DNA of 64,000 nucleotides from a virus. The translations under genes and the position numbers were made by a program. The notes under the pieces were generated by a model. It searched no databases and was not told where the DNA came from. It saw only the letters and a list, made by a program, of their open reading frames with translations. Shown in pieces: positions 1 through 7,104 of the stretch. Location: the IMG/VR virus record IMGVR_UViG_3300042332_000715, positions 1 through 64,000 of that record; one strand, written 5' to 3'. The first letter of the stretch is position 1. Every line of letters begins with the position of its first letter.

Positions 1-80
1 ATTAAATCGCCAGCCTGATGAGTCGGCAGTGTCAAGCTTGTTCCCGCCGCGCTTGATGCATTAACGTAAGTAATCGCCAC
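1..80 (-). CDS. Virion/tail protein, N-terminal fragment cut by window edge
   Basis: Reading leftward from a GTG at 80-78, an open frame begins M-A-I-T-Y-V-N-A-S-S-A-A-G and runs off the left edge without a stop. The GTG overlaps the TAG stop of the upstream gene (TAGTG), the coupling used at most junctions of this tail-gene block. The opening residues resemble the start of phage tail or adhesin proteins with beta-sandwich domains, but only 26 codons are visible, so no function can be assigned. Confidence 0.6.
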   Translation of the reverse strand, partial: MAITYVNASSAAGTSLTLPTHQAGDL

Positions 81-547
81 TACAGCACCGGTTCCTCTCC
101 GCTACCATCCCAGGACGATAACGCTTCGCGGAATGCTTGCAACCGATCTGTTGCTTCATCCTCTAGCTCTTGCTTGCGGACTTCGGTAGTGATCTGCGAT
201 AGAGTTGGTTCAGCTTGGTATCCTGCTGTAGTCCATCGTGGTATTCGTCCTAGTCTTTTAACCGCATCACGCACCGAATTCGGCCAAGATCCTGCAACCG
301 CTAGCTGATCGATCATGCCTTGCCGCAGATCGTCAGAAAGCGAGATGCCGACAGTAACAAAAGCATCGTAGGCAGCACTAAGAATCGGATCTTGTTCCGC
401 TCCTGCCTTGAATGTTCCGAGCACTAGCCGAGATGCGTTTAATCCATCAGTGCTTGTGCCAAACGCCGCAAGAATGTCGTTGGTTACGACTTGAATTCCT
501 GTCGGCACTGTTTCCATCAAAAAGTCGTAGCGTTCTTGTGCTGTCAT
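80..547 (-). CDS. Hypothetical protein of the tail-fibre block (155 aa)
   Basis: A mostly helical, soluble protein of 155 residues without signal peptide or membrane segment. It has an acidic, Lys/Glu-rich C-terminal helix (about residues 120-148). I recognise no family. Its place directly after a tail fibre and a 34-residue membrane peptide suggests a tail-assembly, chaperone or lysis-related role, which is inference from position only. The ATG at 547-545 lies 1 nt after the stop of the small upstream ORF, so translation is probably coupled. Confidence 0.65.
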   Translation of the reverse strand: MTAQERYDFLMETVPTGIQVVTNDILAAFGTSTDGLNASRLVLGTFKAGAEQDPILSAAYDAFVTVGISLSDDLRQGMIDQLAVAGSWPNSVRDAVKRLGRIPRWTTAGYQAEPTLSQITTEVRKQELEDEATDRLQAFREALSSWDGSGEEPVL

Positions 548-548
548 G

Positions 549-653
549 TTACCTACTTAAAACAAATGCGATGATGATAATTAACGTCCACATGACAAGC
601 CCGATTGCGAGTGCTGTGGCGATGCCTTTGGCTTCCGAAAGGTTGTCTGTCAC
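549..653 (-). CDS. Small single-pass membrane protein (34 aa)
   Basis: A GTG-initiated ORF whose start overlaps the TGA stop of the 893-residue gene (GTGA) and whose TAA lies 1 nt before the next ATG. The peptide has a charged N-terminus (TDNLSEAK), then a strongly hydrophobic stretch of about 20 residues (ATALAIGLVMWTLIIIIAFV) and a short basic end (LSR). That is the plan of a one-pass inner-membrane peptide. Holin or holin-accessory function is possible. It fills the otherwise empty gap between two genes with tight coupling at both ends, which supports it as real. Confidence 0.6.
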   Translation of the reverse strand: MTDNLSEAKGIATALAIGLVMWTLIIIIAFVLSR

Positions 654-3331
654 GATACGATTGACTCCGCAATAGGACGAACAATTGATCTGGCTATTGG
701 CCTAACAATGCCACCTGATGCACCACCGCTTGATCCTTCAGTCACGTTGACAGGCTCCCAAGTCGTCTGCAGCATTTGCCCGCGTCCTGACTCAATAGAC
801 TGGTTGTCGTAAACCAGATCTTCGAGACGCTGGAAATCTGCCCCCTGGACTGGGAATCCCCACAAGTACCGGACCTGCAATCCAGCCAAGTTGCTCGGAG
901 GTGATGCAAGTGTAATGGTGATTCGATTTGATGCTGTGATCTGCACGCTCGACACCGTTAGCGTCGTGCTGAAAGCATTGTCTGAAACTTCAAATCCAAA
1001 GACGTTGCTCGCACTCGATCCCTCGTTTGGCGTCTCTAAAGCGGTTCCGCTGGTATGTGAGACATTGACAGTTATGACAGTCCCGTCTGCGTTGCGATTG
1101 CAACTGCTGATCGAGGGCCCTTGATCTGACAGCGACGTGTACCCATAGCGAAACGCGATAGAGCGACCATATCGGACACCACCGCGACGATAACCTGCTC
1201 TGCCTTGGTGCGGTCCCGCAGTCCATCCGGTAAACTGACTCGTTGCGTCTGGTACAGTTGTCCATGCCGGTGTGACAGTCTGCACTTTTGTCGTTGCGTT
1301 GTAGGTCGTCCCGGTTCGTGTTTGCCCTGCACCTGTGCCAGCAACGATCGTTATCGATGTCACTGGTTCAGATGCGACCCCATCGTAATCTGCTGGTAGT
1401 GTAATCGAGCTTGCTCCACCCGCCTGAGCAGTGCCGACTATCTCCCCAATGATCTGCATGTCCTGGTAATGCCAACCGAGAAATATCTGTGTCCCAAAGC
1501 TAGGATGGTTTGCCGCCCAGTTTCGCTGTATTCGCCGGATCGCAAAATTACTGGCCGGTGGGGATGATGTTTGTCGATTGTGCGGAATCATCACCAATAT
1601 AGGATTGATGCCACGCACAGCACATGCGGATTGCAATCGAGCCCAGAAAAAGTCACATATAATCTGCCAATTGGCTTCGGTTGTGTTTGTGTCGTTAGAC
1701 CCATTTAACCAATAGAAAACAACGTCTCCACCACGCACGTCGAAAGCATCGAGTCTAGATACCATTCGCGGAAAAGTGTTTTCTACGTCGCTGCCCGTAA
1801 CCGTCGCGGAATTAACTGTCCGACTAACTCCGCTCGTCAAACCAACAGCCAGGTTGGTCGATACTGGCGTAACGTCCAAATACCTGACAACAAGCGACGT
1901 GCCGCTCGACGAAACGACAATAGCCGTTCCTCTCAACACGCTACCGCTAGTCCTGATCTCTACCGTCTCCCCAACCGTGTACGTGCCAGATGATGCGAGA
2001 GTAAGCGTTGCGTATCCTGCCCAGTGATCGATACCTGTACCACCCGCAGCGGCAGGGGTGTAGCCTATAGGTCGGCCTGACGTATCAGAGCTAAACTGAT
2101 TTGCCAACGCGCATAATCCGACGGGAGTTTCTGCCGACGGTATTAAAGCAGGCTCATTTAGGCTGGTGCTTTGTATGCCAGTGTAACCCAAAAGCAATGT
2201 GCCAGTCAGCGTATCAATACCAAGTTGCGACTGGTCTAGTCTAGCCATTGGAGATTGGCCAGTCGACACCACCATTGGAGCACAATAGACCGGCGTGTCA
2301 CCGAGGTATTGTATTGATGTTGTGTTTTTATCTCTGGCTTGGATGTAATACGGACCTCCCTCTGGAATGTCTGCTACCCCTGACCAGTTACCGCTGGACG
2401 CTGCAAACGATGTAAAGTCCGTCCAGTCTGCAACAACTCCTAGCGAGTCATTGAGCACTCGGAATTGTGCTGCTGTCGGTGTGTAGTTGTGGTATGTCCC
2501 TCGCAATGTCGGCGTTGATTTTGCCTCGTTGATTTTTCGCGGGAACACTCGATACGACTTGAGATATTCGAGCCTTAATTGATTGCCAGTCGTGTTGACT
2601 TGTAGTGGCGAGCCGCTTGGGCGATTGGTCCAAGTGCCTGATTGCGTTGCCGTTCCTCCGCCCCAGTCGTTAGTAATCGTTGACGCTGCGGAATTGAACG
2701 CGAGAAAACTTAAACGATTGCCTGCACCTATGATAGTATCTGGATCGGTACCCGCCGCTATCGATTCCATGTTGGCTTGAGTCAATGCAACTGAGCCAAC
2801 AAAAAATGTTCCTATTGCTCCTCGATGCTGTTGGCCAAACGAGCTTGCCGCTAAACTTCGACTACCAAAAGATGTATTATACGTTCCGGTGCCGAGCAAT
2901 GTTGCTGTGCCATTGGCTGTACATAACCAATACTCAATCGTGCTGCCGTTGCGCTGCAGAAACGCCCAATACGTTTGATTTGTCAAAGACAATACGTTGG
3001 CCGCTGATAAAAACGTCGCAGCGGGAGTAACTAGATCTGTTGAGGACACACGCACGCGAATACGCATCGCGTGCGGAAGCGATGCCGCCTCTGCCCCAGT
3101 AAAGCCTATGCCCCAATCGTTGCCGCCTGAGCCTGTTGTTATCCCAGTCGTGCCAATTAGCCAACGATTGACCGTATCGCCTCCCGATGGACCCTTCATG
3201 GTGCCGATATCAAACTGGACCGCTATCACCCAATCGCTATCTGGAATGGTAAACGCTGGAAGCGTGTAAGTCCTTGCCGATATATTGACCGGACCGAAAT
3301 TGACAGAGCCTTGATTGAATGATGCTGGCAT
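650..3331 (-). CDS. Large tail fibre/tail-associated protein with SGNH-hydrolase-like segment (893 aa)
   Basis: The longest gene of the left tail block. Residues about 1-240 look like a LamG/concanavalin-type beta sandwich. The middle, about residues 350-720, resembles SGNH/GDSL-type carbohydrate esterases: a TGQSPMARL segment that could hold the nucleophile Ser, a YWLNGSNDTNTTEANW block resembling the G-x-N-D motif, and GPHQGRAGYRRGG where the family has its catalytic His. The final part, to about residue 860, is a beta-rich domain. The C-terminus carries an IVRPIARSIVRPIAESIV repeat, echoed in the 26-aa peptide just upstream. Role inferred: host-surface binding and polysaccharide deacetylation at the tail tip. 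The catalytic residues are a reading of weak motifs; a purely structural fibre is the alternative. Confidence 0.6.
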   Translation of the reverse strand: MPASFNQGSVNFGPVNISARTYTLPAFTIPDSDWVIAVQFDIGTMKGPSGGDTVNRWLIGTTGITTGSGGNDWGIGFTGAEAASLPHAMRIRVRVSSTDLVTPAATFLSAANVLSLTNQTYWAFLQRNGSTIEYWLCTANGTATLLGTGTYNTSFGSRSLAASSFGQQHRGAIGTFFVGSVALTQANMESIAAGTDPDTIIGAGNRLSFLAFNSAASTITNDWGGGTATQSGTWTNRPSGSPLQVNTTGNQLRLEYLKSYRVFPRKINEAKSTPTLRGTYHNYTPTAAQFRVLNDSLGVVADWTDFTSFAASSGNWSGVADIPEGGPYYIQARDKNTTSIQYLGDTPVYCAPMVVSTGQSPMARLDQSQLGIDTLTGTLLLGYTGIQSTSLNEPALIPSAETPVGLCALANQFSSDTSGRPIGYTPAAAGGTGIDHWAGYATLTLASSGTYTVGETVEIRTSGSVLRGTAIVVSSSGTSLVVRYLDVTPVSTNLAVGLTSGVSRTVNSATVTGSDVENTFPRMVSRLDAFDVRGGDVVFYWLNGSNDTNTTEANWQIICDFFWARLQSACAVRGINPILVMIPHNRQTSSPPASNFAIRRIQRNWAANHPSFGTQIFLGWHYQDMQIIGEIVGTAQAGGASSITLPADYDGVASEPVTSITIVAGTGAGQTRTGTTYNATTKVQTVTPAWTTVPDATSQFTGWTAGPHQGRAGYRRGGVRYGRSIAFRYGYTSLSDQGPSISSCNRNADGTVITVNVSHTSGTALETPNEGSSASNVFGFEVSDNAFSTTLTVSSVQITASNRITITLASPPSNLAGLQVRYLWGFPVQGADFQRLEDLVYDNQSIESGRGQMLQTTWEPVNVTEGSSGGASGGIVRPIARSIVRPIAESIVS

Positions 3332-3332
3332 G

Positions 3333-3413
3333 TTAGATTAGCCCCCCGCCATCGCCTACGATTGGACGGACGATGGAGCGAATTATCGGTTGTATGATGC
3401 TGCGTGTGGTCAT
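3333..3413 (-). CDS. 26-residue peptide with RSI-RPI repeat
   Basis: The ATG at 3413-3411 overlaps the TAA of the upstream collagen-like gene (TAATG), and its own TAA is 1 nt before the next ATG, so it sits in a fully coupled chain. The peptide (TTRSIIQPIIRSIVRPIVGDG then Gly/Leu/Ile) is almost entirely the same amphipathic RSI/RPI repeat found at the C-terminus of the 893-residue fibre protein. A capsid or tail anchoring peptide, or a remnant of a larger gene, are both possible. Confidence 0.5.
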   Translation of the reverse strand: MTTRSIIQPIIRSIVRPIVGDGGGLI

Positions 3414-3781
3414 TATGAGTAGGCAACTCCCGTTACGTTGTCACCGGTGTATGTGTATGTCTTGGTCAGGCTGATACCTGATGGAGTCGCACCGGATAGC
3501 ACAATCGAGGTCACTTTGTCGCCGGTGTAGTTAATCGTTTTCGTGATCGTGGTCGTGTTAGGTAAGGTATAAACCACCGTCGAGATTCGGCTAGCCGAAT
3601 AAGTAACGGCGAATGGATATGCCGAAAGATTACTAGCCACCGATTCAAATGTAGAAGCGGCTGTGCCGCTACCGGACCCCGGCGGACCTTCCGGCCCGAC
3701 TGGTCCCTGCGGACCTCGCTCTATAACCTCTATAACGGTCGATACCGCGTCGTCTGAGACGACTTCGATAATATCACTCAT
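3413..3781 (-). CDS. Collagen-like tail fibre protein (122 aa)
   Basis: Residues about 23-38 form a short collagen-type Gly-x-y run (GPQGPVGPEGPPGSGSG), followed by a Thr/Ser-rich beta-strand region with two similar copies of a TYSGDxV-type motif (NYTGDKVTSIVLSGAT and TYTGDNVTGVAYS). Collagen-like triple helices are common in phage fibres and trimerise the shaft. Part of the leftward tail-fibre operon; it overlaps the upstream gene by 8 bp. A perfect 16-bp palindrome around GGCTAGCC lies inside it at 3585-3600. Confidence 0.7.
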   Translation of the reverse strand: MSDIIEVVSDDAVSTVIEVIERGPQGPVGPEGPPGSGSGTAASTFESVASNLSAYPFAVTYSASRISTVVYTLPNTTTITKTINYTGDKVTSIVLSGATPSGISLTKTYTYTGDNVTGVAYS

Positions 3782-4178
3782 CGATGTTCGCCCCGCCTTT
3801 CAGCTTTAATTTGCCCCATATCCAGGTCTTTTCGGTCGTGCCGTCGAACGTCTCGACCTCATAGACCGGCGAATCGCCTTCCGCATAATCGCCGTTAGCG
3901 ATAGAGCGGGTGTCATCGGGAGTCAAAATGGCTAGAATCTCGTTGTCACTATCTCCGCTTACTACAACATCAGGTGTAGGAGTAGTGTCAGTCGATTTTA
4001 GAACTAGCCTAGTACCCCCCGCTTGGGGGGCTTTATCGTAAACAGTCACGTTAACGCGAATACCCGTTAACGGGTAAGGCGTGGTCGTGCCGGTAGTGCT
4101 TCCGGTCCAAAGACGGAATTCTAGCCGTTTGTGATTGCCTACCCAGAGATCTTGGTCGTTGCGAGGTGGTGTTGCCAT
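3774..4178 (-). CDS. Hypothetical virion/tail protein, first gene of left operon (134 aa)
   Basis: A beta-rich protein without signal peptide, ending in Lys/Gly-rich KLKLKGGANIDE. The pattern (short N-terminus, EFRLWTGSTTG, NVTVYDKA, then W-I-W-G-K-L) resembles small baseplate or receptor-binding-protein upper domains, but I cannot name a family. It is the first gene after a leftward promoter at 4187-4215. The ATG at 4178 lies 8 nt past the -10 box, so its mRNA would be leaderless or nearly so. Confidence 0.65.
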   Translation of the reverse strand: MATPPRNDQDLWVGNHKRLEFRLWTGSTTGTTTPYPLTGIRVNVTVYDKAPQAGGTRLVLKSTDTTPTPDVVVSGDSDNEILAILTPDDTRSIANGDYAEGDSPVYEVETFDGTTEKTWIWGKLKLKGGANIDE

Positions 4179-4186
4179 AAGTTTTG

Positions 4187-4215
4187 ATTATAGCATCATA
4201 GGCTAGCCGATGCAA
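4187..4215 (-). promoter_or_regulatory. Leftward sigma70-like promoter for tail-fibre operon
   Basis: Read on the minus strand: TTGCAT, 17-bp spacer, TATAAT. The -10 box is at 4192-4187. The predicted transcript start, about 4179-4181, coincides with the ATG at 4178, leaving no room for a ribosome-binding site. GGCTAGCC (4201-4208) lies within the spacer. Confidence 0.65.
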
Positions 4216-4385
4216 GAGAATTGTAACCTTGGGTTCCGCCTAGCGGAACTTCGGTGCAAAAAAGTACGCATTTGTTCAAAAGGCATTAGGTCATTTTTGA
4301 GAGGCGTCCACCAAGGAAAACATTGGGTGTTTCTGATTTTAGGTACAGTTTGTGTCACATATTGGAGATAACCCATTTATATGGG

Positions 4386-4512
4386 TGTGTGTGGAGGTGT
4401 AACCTCCTGTGGTGTCCTGGTGTGTGTGGAGGTGTAACCTCCTGTGGTGTCCTGGTGTGTGTGGAGGTGTAACCTCCTGTGGTGTCCTGGTGTGTGTGGA
4501 GGTGTAACCTCC
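4386..4512. repeat. Four 35-bp tandem repeats, each with an inverted repeat
   Basis: The perfect hairpin GGAGGTGTAACCTCC begins at 4393, 4428, 4463 and 4498, a strict 35-bp period. The intervening 20 bp are identical and GT-rich. The period is about 3.3 helical turns. Each stem contains a GGAGG Shine-Dalgarno-like core paired with its complement. There are no variable spacers, so it is not a CRISPR array. Candidate roles are origin iterons, an operator array or a recombination site. Confidence 0.85.
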
Positions 4513-4536
4513 TTTTAGCTTTTTTTTGCCGAAATT

Positions 4537-4565
4537 TTGCAGACTACCCGCTAAGTCGGTATACT
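4537..4565 (+). promoter_or_regulatory. Rightward sigma70-like early promoter
   Basis: TTGCAG at 4537-4542, 17-bp spacer, TATACT at 4560-4565. Predicted transcription starts near 4572, giving a leader of about 80 nt before the ATG at 4655. Confidence 0.65.
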
Positions 4566-4578
4566 GGATAGAAATGCG

Positions 4579-4610
4579 AAAAGCTGTATCGCGCAAACGA
4601 CACAGCTTTT
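4579..4610 (+). promoter_or_regulatory. Leader hairpin of first early transcript
   Basis: AAAAGCTGT (4579-4587) pairs perfectly with ACAGCTTTT (4602-4610) around a 14-nt loop. It lies a few bases inside the predicted transcript, so it could stabilise the 5' end or act as a weak attenuator (the 3' arm ends in TTTT). Confidence 0.5.
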
Positions 4611-4654
4611 CTGGCCCATTCCATTACCAGAACTAACGAAATGAGATACCATCT

Positions 4655-5764
4655 ATGGTACGCAAAAAGGTTGCTTTAAGCAACAGAATCTACCAGATTC
4701 CGATCCCAAAAAATGCAGTTTTTTCCGGTCCGCTAGCGGACCATCTAGCCTATCTTAGCTACCGCATCCTGATGATGACTTCGCAACGCGAAGATTATCG
4801 TGAAAAAGGATTCTTCATTCCATTTAGCCGTGATTACGGCAGGCGGATTTTCGGTGGTCAATGGGATCAAGTTAAGCGGCTAGCCGCTTCTGAGTATTCC
4901 CACATATTCCATTTCAATGAGAAGTATTCTTACCTAGAAGGGCAAAAAGGTTTCCCTAAATCCGTCCGCTTAGAGGACGAATATCGTACTGGTGAGGTTG
5001 AACTATACACCCTACGCCGGTCTAGACCGGCAAAAGGTGTCATAGGGATCGAAGAAAACGATAAAACAGGCATGAAGCTCGTCGAAGATTTCGACCACTT
5101 CTATCTGCCAGAGTGTCCACCGGACTTCGATAACGCTTGGCAAGCGTTCACTTGGAGCCGCATAGCGGCTAAAGACTTCTACGCATCGAAGTGTGAGTTC
5201 GGCAGGTTCCACTCGAACTTCACCGCTTTTAAGCACCGTGACAGGCTCCAATGCGACGGTGGAGCGACCGCAATAGATATTGTGGCTTGCCAGCCACTTA
5301 TCTTAGGCGGACTCGTCCTAGAGCATTTTGGGCCCCTTCCTGACGTTGTTGAATGGATACGCCTCTGCTCTGAGGAAGATCCCTATGAGCGGCTAGCCGC
5401 TCTAAATGGCACAGATCGCTCTACGACGAAGGCGAATCTGATTCAGTGTATCTTCGAGCGAAGATTCCATATGCAGGCTATGGCTATCTACCGGCTGCTA
5501 GCAGCCGAATTTCCGACGATTGCTCGGTACTTACTTGAGATCAAGGAAGTACACTATGAGCGAGTCGCTCATAATTGCCAACGGCGTGAATCACTTTTAC
5601 TTATAGAGCAAGCAGTAAAAGATCTGGGTGAGATCCCAGTTGTTACCGTTCATGACGAATTTATTGTTCCCAGCAAGTACGCGGATAAGGTCCAGAACAA
5701 GATCAATCGCCGTTTCCTTGCTGCGGGGCTAAAGCCCCAGTTCAAGAGAACGGAACATTTCTAA
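4655..5764 (+). CDS. Minimal family-A DNA polymerase-like protein (369 aa)
   Basis: First gene of the early arm. Three family-A palm/fingers signatures can be read in the right order. Motif A-like AIDIVACQPLILG has the candidate metal Asp near residue 208. Motif B-like RSTTKANLIQCIF, residues 255-267, keeps the R-x3-K spacing of O-helices, with Ile and Phe at the positions of E. coli Pol I F762 and Y766. Motif C-like VVTVHDEFIVP has His-Asp-Glu at 333-335. A GRFHSNFTAFKHRDR block (about 183-197) precedes motif A, as in Pol I enzymes. There is no exonuclease domain and little room for a thumb; the N-terminal 140 residues are unassigned. A full Pol-I-type polymerase is encoded separately at 20421, so this protein may prime, repair or copy specific structures. 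Identification is motif-based; an inactive relative is possible. Confidence 0.55.
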   Translation: MVRKKVALSNRIYQIPIPKNAVFSGPLADHLAYLSYRILMMTSQREDYREKGFFIPFSRDYGRRIFGGQWDQVKRLAASEYSHIFHFNEKYSYLEGQKGFPKSVRLEDEYRTGEVELYTLRRSRPAKGVIGIEENDKTGMKLVEDFDHFYLPECPPDFDNAWQAFTWSRIAAKDFYASKCEFGRFHSNFTAFKHRDRLQCDGGATAIDIVACQPLILGGLVLEHFGPLPDVVEWIRLCSEEDPYERLAALNGTDRSTTKANLIQCIFERRFHMQAMAIYRLLAAEFPTIARYLLEIKEVHYERVAHNCQRRESLLLIEQAVKDLGEIPVVTVHDEFIVPSKYADKVQNKINRRFLAAGLKPQFKRTEHF

Positions 5765-5782
5765 TAAATTTCTATTTTCCCG

Positions 5783-5811
5783 TTGTCGGCTAGCCGACAT
5801 ATGGCTATAGT
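5783..5811 (+). promoter_or_regulatory. Rightward promoter with palindromic spacer
   Basis: TTGTCG (5783-5788), 17-bp spacer, TATAGT (5806-5811), 20 nt before the ATG at 5832. The palindrome GTCGGCTAGCCGAC (5785-5798) overlaps the -35 box and spacer, so it could be an operator. Confidence 0.5.
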
Positions 5812-5831
5812 ATTGGTGAAAGGGAAATACG

Positions 5832-6152
5832 ATGATCTGTACGATTGCCGGTTTTGACACTTATGACATGCAGGCAGGTAGACGATTGTTCTACTTGAAC
5901 AAGGTAATTCATGTAGGTGCAACCTACTACCAATACAAGCCGGTCTACTACGGACACCAGACCAAATCCGGTCTTTATGTCGTGTACCACGACGAGAAGA
6001 TCGAGGTTCCTGCTCGGCACATCCGAGAAGATAGCTACTGGGTTAGATTTTTGAACCACAAGGAAGATCGAGCGTGCCGCTCATCGCTTCCAAAGTGGAT
6101 GTTGTTTACTGATATTTCTGAGGACGAAAGGAAAACTAGGGCACTAAAATGA
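5832..6152 (+). CDS. Hypothetical early protein (106 aa)
   Basis: A beta-rich, soluble protein with many aromatic residues (YYQYKPVYYGHQ) and a basic C-terminus (EDERKTRALK). No family recognised. A GAAAGGG ribosome-binding site lies 5-10 nt upstream, after a predicted promoter, and the stop overlaps the next start (ATGA at 6149). It is therefore the first of a short operon of accessory early genes. Confidence 0.65.
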   Translation: MICTIAGFDTYDMQAGRRLFYLNKVIHVGATYYQYKPVYYGHQTKSGLYVVYHDEKIEVPARHIREDSYWVRFLNHKEDRACRSSLPKWMLFTDISEDERKTRALK

Positions 6153-6811
6153 GCGAAATCGAAATGAAGGTTGGGGAATGGTATGAAAATACACGTTGCG
6201 AACGTCTGTATTGCGGACTTGAAATACCAGTCACAGTCAGAAAGGGTACTAGATTTGTTTGTTACAGGAAAGACGGAGGATTGAAGTCGTTTACTGATGA
6301 CGGTAGATACTACGACGACAGAACACAAAGCAGCCAGGATATAGTTCGCCATCTGCCCGGTTGCACCGGGTTTGACTGGGAAGAACCCAAGTTCAAGGTC
6401 GGCGATGTCGTCTATGCGACCAAGCCGGAAAACACCAGACAATACCCAATCTGGGCTTGTTCTATGGATGAACTACAAGGCAAAGCCTTGACTGTAACAC
6501 ATGTAAGGAAAGAAACGCTAGATGTCAAAGGAAGTGTGTACTCTTTTCACCATGATTGGCTATCCAAAGAGCCGCCAGCGGCTCAATATAGAGCATTTGC
6601 CAATGAAGAGGAATACGCACCCCACTTCGACCGAAAGGTCTTGCGTCAGAGTAAGGCTTCGCCTGAGGCGAAGGGGCAGTATCGGATCGGCGCGTTCGAC
6701 GAGTCTAAAGTGTGGACGACAGATGGTGTCCAATGCACTTACGCGCAGATGCTCAAAGACGGACGTAAGTTCGCTGACACGAACGAACCGTTTGGGGTAA
6801 AGATAAACTAG
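6149..6811 (+). CDS. Hypothetical protein with SH3/KOW-like domains (220 aa)
   Basis: Two small beta-barrel-like stretches can be seen. One is near residues 5-60 (KVGEWYENTRC, VTVRKGTRFVCYRKDGG). The second is near 79-140 (FKVGDVVYATKPENT, GKALTVTHVRKETLDVKG). The second resembles the FKVGDLV unit that begins the MazG-like protein at 19625. Such modules are common in phage early proteins and may bind host proteins or nucleic acid. The C-terminal third is unassigned. It overlaps its upstream neighbour by 4 bp. Confidence 0.6.
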   Translation: MSEIEMKVGEWYENTRCERLYCGLEIPVTVRKGTRFVCYRKDGGLKSFTDDGRYYDDRTQSSQDIVRHLPGCTGFDWEEPKFKVGDVVYATKPENTRQYPIWACSMDELQGKALTVTHVRKETLDVKGSVYSFHHDWLSKEPPAAQYRAFANEEEYAPHFDRKVLRQSKASPEAKGQYRIGAFDESKVWTTDGVQCTYAQMLKDGRKFADTNEPFGVKIN

Positions 6812-6816
6812 TTACT

Positions 6817-7044
6817 ATGGATAGACGAACTGCAATTAGAACCATAGGAGCGGCTACCGCCGCTCTTGGAATGGGTGGCCTATCCTCGGTGAAACCGAGT
6901 AGCGGCTGCGTGCTGCCTAAAAGCGAATGGCAAACACTTGAGGATGTCATCCTAGTAGAGTGTATTCCATTCGACTTAAAGAATGCTCAGCACATGGATT
7001 TACTTCTAGCGTATCACGCTAGCGGTGAAATAGACAGCAGATAG
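6817..7044 (+). CDS. Small exported protein with twin-arginine signal (75 aa)
   Basis: The N-terminus MDRRTAIRTIGAATAALGMG has the twin-arginine pair, a weakly hydrophobic Ala/Gly-rich stretch and no strong Sec features, which is the plan of a Tat signal. The remainder is about 50 residues and acidic. No family recognised. Tat-type leaders starting with DRRT are frequent in Planctomycetota and some other bacteria, a weak host clue. It starts 5 nt after the preceding stop, with no clear Shine-Dalgarno site. Confidence 0.5.
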   Translation: MDRRTAIRTIGAATAALGMGGLSSVKPSSGCVLPKSEWQTLEDVILVECIPFDLKNAQHMDLLLAYHASGEIDSR

Positions 7045-7104
7045 GTGAGTGGATGCGAAACCAAGATAGAAGAACTTATAGGTACTTAAAGGAGATAGAG
7101 TGAT

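Larger units (their letters stand above)
4179..4654. other. Divergent intergenic control region
   Basis: 476 bp without a credible gene, between leftward tail and rightward early genes. It holds the leftward promoter (4187-4215), a GTTCCGCCTAGCGGAAC hairpin near 4230-4250, four hairpin repeats (4386-4512), a T-rich tract (4513-4530), a rightward promoter (4537-4565) and a leader hairpin (4579-4610). The combination suits a control hub or replication origin; the latter is inference only. Confidence 0.6.

Noticed and set aside
4386-4512. CRISPR array
   Set aside because: The period is strict but there are no variable spacers and no cas genes; it is a plain tandem repeat.
4339-4596. Minus-strand ORF of 85 codons across the 35-bp repeats
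   Set aside because: Its sequence (repeated Thr-Ser-Thr-His, Gly-His) is produced by the repeats; no ribosome site, and the region has clear promoter and repeat functions.
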